From DASXRA01 sp046734315 (GTDB lineage Bacteria > Actinomycetota > Actinomycetes > Mycobacteriales > Jatrophihabitantaceae), in assembly GCA_046734315.1 (NCBI GenBank), contig JBKPQY010000238.1, positions 1-18,217 on the forward strand: DNA of 18,217 nt. The letters run 5' to 3'. Positions 14,741 to 18,217 of this stretch are shown in pieces. Under the pieces are notes generated by a model. That model was not told the origin of the DNA and did not search any database. It saw nothing but the letters and a program-made list of their open reading frames with translations. Within the stretch, counting starts at the first letter, position 1; each line of letters begins with the position of its first letter. The translations under genes were made by a program, and so were the position numbers.

Positions 14741-15817
14741 TCAGCTCCCCGGGGGCACCGGGGCCGCGGCGGGCCCTCCCGCGCGCTCCACGACTGCCTG
14801 CGAAGGCGGCGGCGCAGGCGGCTGGAAGTCGCTCGCGCTTACCCGCTTGCGGAACACGTAGTAGGTCCACGCCTGGTAGACGAGGACCAGCGGCAAGAAG
14901 ATGACCACCACGACGGTCATCGCCTTGAGCGCGTACGGCGTGGACGCCGTGTTATGCACAGTGAGGTTGTAGGCCGCGTTCGTGCTCGAGACCATCACGT
15001 TGGGGTAGAGATCGACGAAGATCGCGAGGATGCAGGACGCGATGGTGACGGTGGTTGCGCTGAACGCGAACCCGTCGCGGCGGGCGTAGACCAGCGCGAC
15101 AGCGGCAAGGACGGCCAGGATGGCCAGCAACTCGATCAGGTTCAGGAAGAACGTCGTGCTGGCCGTCACGTGCGTCCAGATGATGAAGCCGACGACGAAC
15201 GCAGCTGTGACAGGGGCGACGCGCCGGGCGACGAGCCCGGATCGCTGCCGTATCTCGCCGGTGGTCTTGAGGCAAAGAAATGTGGCGCCGTGCAGTGCGC
15301 AGACGAGAACCAGGGTGACTCCCGTCCACACCGCGTAGGGCTGGAGCAGGTCCCAGAACGTCCCGGTGTAGTCCTGGCTGGAGTTGATCGGCAGCCCGTG
15401 CAGCAAGTCGCCGAGGGCCACCCCGATCAGCAGCGGCGCCAGCACGCTGCCGACGGTCAGCGAGACATCCCAGGTCCGGCGCCACCGTGCGTCGTCGTGC
15501 TTGCCCCGGAATTCGAACGCGACCCCGCGCACGATCAGTGCGGCGAGCAACAGCACCATCGCCAGGTACATGGCGGAGAACATGGTGGCGTACCAGCCGG
15601 GAAACGCGGCGAACATCGCGGCCCCGGCGACGATCAACCAGACTTCGTTACCGTCCCAGAGCGGCCCGATCGTATTGATGGCGGCGCGGCGTTCGGCATC
15701 GTTTCGGCCGACCACGCTGTGCAGCATGCCGACACCGAAGTCGAACCCCTCGAGGATGAAGAATCCGGTCCACAAGATCGCGATGACAATGAACCAGAAC
15801 GGAACGAAGGCGCTCAT
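14741..15817 (-). CDS. cydB: Cytochrome bd ubiquinol/menaquinol oxidase subunit II (CydB)
   Basis: The 358-residue protein has about eight membrane helices. It carries the CydB N-terminal GFFILEGFDFGVGML and the highly conserved GPLWDGNEVWLIVAGAAMF segment. CydB is the structural partner of CydA in the membrane oxidase that reduces O2 to water at high affinity without pumping protons. The cytoplasmic C-terminus after residue 330 is a proline/alanine-rich tail (PPAPPPSQAV) not seen in enterobacterial CydB. GAGGGG precedes the ATG. The gene starts 9 bases after the cydA stop and 50 bases before the G6PDH-like gene, so the operon is tight. The stop overlaps no neighbour. Confidence 0.95.
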   Translation of the reverse strand: MSAFVPFWFIVIAILWTGFFILEGFDFGVGMLHSVVGRNDAERRAAINTIGPLWDGNEVWLIVAGAAMFAAFPGWYATMFSAMYLAMVLLLAALIVRGVAFEFRGKHDDARWRRTWDVSLTVGSVLAPLLIGVALGDLLHGLPINSSQDYTGTFWDLLQPYAVWTGVTLVLVCALHGATFLCLKTTGEIRQRSGLVARRVAPVTAAFVVGFIIWTHVTASTTFFLNLIELLAILAVLAAVALVYARRDGFAFSATTVTIASCILAIFVDLYPNVMVSSTNAAYNLTVHNTASTPYALKAMTVVVVIFLPLVLVYQAWTYYVFRKRVSASDFQPPAPPPSQAVVERAGGPAAAPVPPGS

Positions 15818-15826
15818 CGGGACCCC

Positions 15827-17209
15827 TCAGTACTGAACGGCGGGCAGGGGCTCGCTGACCTGGGTCTGGTCGCGCGGGGCCGGCAACTGTTTACGCGAGT
15901 ACCGCAGCATGAGCCACAGGTCGACGGTGCCGAGCGTGCCGTACACCAGGATGAAGGCGATCAGGCTGATCCACAGCCAGGTGACGCTGACTGTCGGGGA
16001 GATCCCGTCCTTCGTCAGCATGATGCCCTGCACGATCCACGGCTGCCTGCCGCTTTCGGTCAAGAGCCAGCCGGCGGTGTTCATCAGGAACGGCAGCACC
16101 GCCGCCCAGGTCGCCACCCACAAGAACCTCCGGGAGGTGACCAGGCTTCTGCGCCAGACCAACCACAAACCCCACAGCGCGATCAGCAAGGTGAGCACGC
16201 CCAGATAGGCCATCACCCGCATCCCCCAGTACTGAATGAACACGTTCGGCACGTAGTTGCCCGGGCCGTACTGCTGGCTGTACTGGTCCTGAAGCGGCGT
16301 CATCCCTACCACCTGGCCGTTCCAATGGTTGGTGGCCAGCAGCGACAGCAGGTGCGGGATCTCGATGATCTGGGTCGGGGTGTGGTCGTTGTTCCCGCCG
16401 CCGATCTGGAACAGCGAGAACGAGCACGGCTGGCAGGTCGTCCACTGCGCCTCGGCCGCGGCGATCTTCATCGGCTGATACTTGGCCTCGATGACGCCGA
16501 GCTCATCGCCGACGAGCATCGTCAGCAGAATCGCCGGGAGCAGGACGATCAACGCCAGTCGGGCCGACCGGCTGAACACATCGCGGTCCCCGCCGTGCCG
16601 TAGCTGCCAGGCCGACACCGCCAGCATCACGACGGCGCCGGTGGTCAGCGCCGCCAACAGCACCTTGGCGTAGCCCCACACGAAGACGGGGTTGGTGAAC
16701 AGCGCCCAGATGTCGTTCAGCTGCGGCTTGCCGTTCACCATGGTGTACCCGACCGGGTGCTGCATCCACGAGTTGGCCGCCATGATGAACAGGGCCGAGA
16801 GCACGCTGCCGAACGCGACCGCCCAGATCGTCAGCAGGTGCAGCCGGCGCGACAGCCTGTCCCAGCCGAACAGCCACAGCCCCAGGAACGTGGACTCGAG
16901 GAAGAACGCGGCCAGCCCTTCCATCGCCAGCGGCGCACCGAACACGTTGCCGACCAGCCGGGAGTACGCCCCCCAGTTCATCCCGAACTCGAACTCTTGC
17001 ACCAGGCCGGTGACCACGCCGATCGCGATGTTGATGACGAGCAGCGTGCCGAAGAACCGGGTCAGCCGCAGGTACTCGTCCCGCTTGCTGCGGTACCAGG
17101 CCGTCTGCAGCAGTGCGGTCAAGAACGCCAGGCCGATGGTGATCGGGACGAAGAAGAAGTGATTGATCGACGTGAACGCGAACTGAATACGCGCCAGATC
17201 AACGTTCAT
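15827..17209 (-). CDS. cydA: Cytochrome bd oxidase subunit I (CydA), short-Q-loop type with an atypical heme-b558 ligand position
   Basis: The 460-residue, multi-helix protein has the CydA landmarks: H17 in SINHFFFVPITIGL (the heme d ligand position), E97 and E105 in LAMEGLAAFFLESTF, the quinol-loop pair K248/E253 in PMKIAAAEAQW, M333 in GMRVMAYLG, and E385 in TESGRQPW. It is shorter than E. coli CydA because the periplasmic Q-loop is short, as in other actinobacteria. The Q-loop holds C259-x2-C262. By ungapped alignment with the mycobacterial TM5 segment from memory, the heme-b558 histidine (H186 in E. coli) is occupied by K182 here. No strong Shine-Dalgarno is present, only AGGACGG farther upstream. 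First gene of the operon; the divergent GMC gene shares its promoter region. Confidence 0.94.
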   Translation of the reverse strand: MNVDLARIQFAFTSINHFFFVPITIGLAFLTALLQTAWYRSKRDEYLRLTRFFGTLLVINIAIGVVTGLVQEFEFGMNWGAYSRLVGNVFGAPLAMEGLAAFFLESTFLGLWLFGWDRLSRRLHLLTIWAVAFGSVLSALFIMAANSWMQHPVGYTMVNGKPQLNDIWALFTNPVFVWGYAKVLLAALTTGAVVMLAVSAWQLRHGGDRDVFSRSARLALIVLLPAILLTMLVGDELGVIEAKYQPMKIAAAEAQWTTCQPCSFSLFQIGGGNNDHTPTQIIEIPHLLSLLATNHWNGQVVGMTPLQDQYSQQYGPGNYVPNVFIQYWGMRVMAYLGVLTLLIALWGLWLVWRRSLVTSRRFLWVATWAAVLPFLMNTAGWLLTESGRQPWIVQGIMLTKDGISPTVSVTWLWISLIAFILVYGTLGTVDLWLMLRYSRKQLPAPRDQTQVSEPLPAVQY

Positions 17210-17366
17210 CGCCGCGGCACCGTCCTAGATTCTCATTGATCGTCATGGTGATCGGCTGCGACTGTCCGTGCATCGCCTCGATGTGGGTATTGCCGGTTGA
17301 GGCGGGCGGGCCATTTAGCCCGAACAAGGGGATGTCTTGCGCTCTTCAGGCGGCGATGGTGGACCC
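17210..17366. promoter_or_regulatory. Divergent control region of cydA and the GMC gene
   Basis: This 157-base gap must hold the promoters for both directions. It contains the DosR-like palindrome and a direct repeat TGATCG at 17237 and 17249. I do not see a consensus -10/-35 pair in either direction with confidence, and there is no Rex-type TGTGA-TCACA site. Confidence 0.5.
17307..17322. promoter_or_regulatory. DosR/DevR-like palindrome between cydA and the GMC dehydrogenase gene
   Basis: CGGGC and GCCCG form perfect arms around a 6-base AT-rich centre. Read on the minus strand with flanks, it is TTCGGGCTAAATGGCCCGCC. Against the mycobacterial DosR consensus TTSGGGACTWWAGTCCCSAA about 13 of 20 positions agree, including both GGG and CCC cores and the AT centre. 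It lies about 100-115 bases upstream of cydA and 44 bases upstream of the GMC start. The assignment is a hypothesis. Confidence 0.4.
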
Positions 17367-18217
17367 GTGACCGAGAACTATGACGTGATCATCATCGGGA
17401 CCGGCGCCGGGGGAGGAACACTCGCACATGCCCTCGCGGACTCGGGCAAGCAGATCCTGCTGCTCGAACGCGGGGACTTCCTCCCCCGCGAGATGGACAA
17501 CTGGGACCCGAAACCGGTGTTCGTGGACGGAAAGTACATCTCCCCTGACCGGTGGTTCGATCGCGACGGTAAGCCGTTCCAGCCGCAGGTCCACTACTTC
17601 GTCGGAGGGGCCACCAAGCTGTACGGCGCGGCGCTATACCGGCTGCGCCCCGAGGACTTCGGCGAGATCAAGCATGCGAGCGGGCTCTCCCCGGCCTGGC
17701 CGCTGTCCTACAACGACTTCGAGCCCTGGTATTCCAAGGCCGAGCACTTGTATCAGGTGCACGGCAACGCCGGCGAGGATCCGACCGAGGGCCATCGCAG
17801 CGCGCCCTACCCGTGGCCCGCGGTCTCGCACGAGCCCCGGATCCAGAAGATCTTCGATGACCTGGCCGAGGGCGGCTACCACCCGTTCCACGCACCGTGC
17901 GGGATCATGCTCGACGAGGCGAGGCGGCCGGCGAGCACCTGCATCCGCTGCACCTGGTGTGACGGCTATCCCTGCCTGGTACACGCCAAGGCCGATGCCG
18001 AGGTCATCGCGGTCCGGCCGGTGCTGGACCGCCCCAACGTCACCCTGCTCACCGGCGCCGAGGTGACCAAGCTGGAAACCGACAGCTCGGGGCGGGTGGT
18101 CACCGGCGTGGTGGTCTCCCGCGACGGCGGTCGCGAGACGTATCAGGGCGACATCGTGGTCGTGTCCGCCGGGGCAGCCAACAGCGCCAAGCTCCTGCTC
18201 AACTCGGCCACAGATGC
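17367..18217 (+). CDS. GMC-family FAD-dependent oxidoreductase, N-terminal part (runs off the right edge)
   Basis: From GTG 17367 at least 283 residues are encoded; the frame continues past the window. Residues 7-17 (VIIIGTGAGGG) and LLLERG (E34) form the FAD/ADP-binding Rossmann motif. FVGGATKLYGAALYRLRPEDF (split here as GGATKLYGAA, YRLRPEDF) is the flavin-near GMC motif. C192, C195, C198 and C203 form CxxCxxCxxxxC. This cysteine group is seen in a subset of membrane-associated or sugar/polyol GMC dehydrogenases and could bind metal. These enzymes oxidise alcohols or sugar acids, passing electrons to a quinone or other acceptor. The divergent placement from cydA suggests it may feed the bd oxidase. 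The GTG is chosen because it begins two residues before the conserved NYDVIIIG; the nearby ATG at 17356 is out of frame. Confidence 0.9.
   Translation, partial: MTENYDVIIIGTGAGGGTLAHALADSGKQILLLERGDFLPREMDNWDPKPVFVDGKYISPDRWFDRDGKPFQPQVHYFVGGATKLYGAALYRLRPEDFGEIKHASGLSPAWPLSYNDFEPWYSKAEHLYQVHGNAGEDPTEGHRSAPYPWPAVSHEPRIQKIFDDLAEGGYHPFHAPCGIMLDEARRPASTCIRCTWCDGYPCLVHAKADAEVIAVRPVLDRPNVTLLTGAEVTKLETDSSGRVVTGVVVSRDGGRETYQGDIVVVSAGAANSAKLLLNSATD

Noticed and set aside
14691..14870. N-terminal extension of the G6PDH homologue
   Set aside because: It overlaps the 3' end of cydB in another frame, and the AGGAGGGA site plus the family N-terminus fix the start at 14690.
14954..16603. 549-residue plus-strand open frame opposite cydA/cydB
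   Set aside because: It is antisense to two certain membrane-protein genes and has the Gln/Asp/Arg/His-rich composition typical of frame shadows in GC-rich DNA.
17210..17366. Rex redox-repressor site upstream of cydA
   Set aside because: No TGTGA-N8-TCACA-like sequence was found in the gap.
1..18217. tRNA, rRNA, insertion sequences or prophage genes
   Set aside because: No tRNA cloverleaf signature, rRNA stretch or intact transposase was recognised; only a weak possible integrase relic near 5836-5950.

Overview
The window is GC-rich with actinobacterial gene content: an HxlR regulator with a probably leaderless mRNA, a mycobacterial-type GH15 trehalase or glucoamylase-like enzyme, a membrane-anchored HtrA protease, a short-Q-loop cytochrome bd oxidase with CydDC, and a LAL-type LuxR regulator. 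It is most likely chromosomal DNA from a soil or environmental Actinomycetota (Streptosporangiales, Streptomycetales or a relative). The sequence alone does not settle the genus.

Left part (1-2020): a partial MFS efflux gene on the minus strand is divergent from an HxlR-family regulator. The short gap between them carries two copies of a GTTCGGT-type inverted repeat, one of them exactly between the -35 and -10 of the MFS promoter. This is an autoregulated efflux module. Behind the regulator lie two small tandem paralogues of the muconolactone delta-isomerase family.

Middle part (2161-7258): a cytosolic GH15 glycosidase converges on a membrane-anchored HtrA/PDZ protease with a PFGG-repeat linker. 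A 609-base gene-poor gap holds a long perfect-arm hairpin and a hairpin in the protease leader. Then come a small HesB/IscA-fold protein without the cluster-binding cysteines and a polytopic membrane protein whose C-terminus resembles a pore-loop domain without a normal K+ filter.

Right part (7303-17209, all minus strand, transcribed right to left): cydA, cydB, a glucose-6-phosphate dehydrogenase homologue, cydD, cydC, then a LAL/MalT-type LuxR regulator. The G6PDH-like gene sits inside the cytochrome bd operon, between the oxidase and its maturation exporter. Its glucose-6-phosphate-binding HYLGK motif is replaced. CydA appears to have lysine in place of the conserved histidine ligand of heme b558. 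A GMC flavoprotein dehydrogenase with a CxxCxxCxxxxC cluster is transcribed divergently from cydA. The shared gap has a palindrome resembling a DosR/DevR box. The layout suggests a low-oxygen respiratory module in which the dehydrogenases might supply reducing equivalents to cytochrome bd, and CydDC exports thiols for its assembly. That linkage is inferred from gene order and motifs only.
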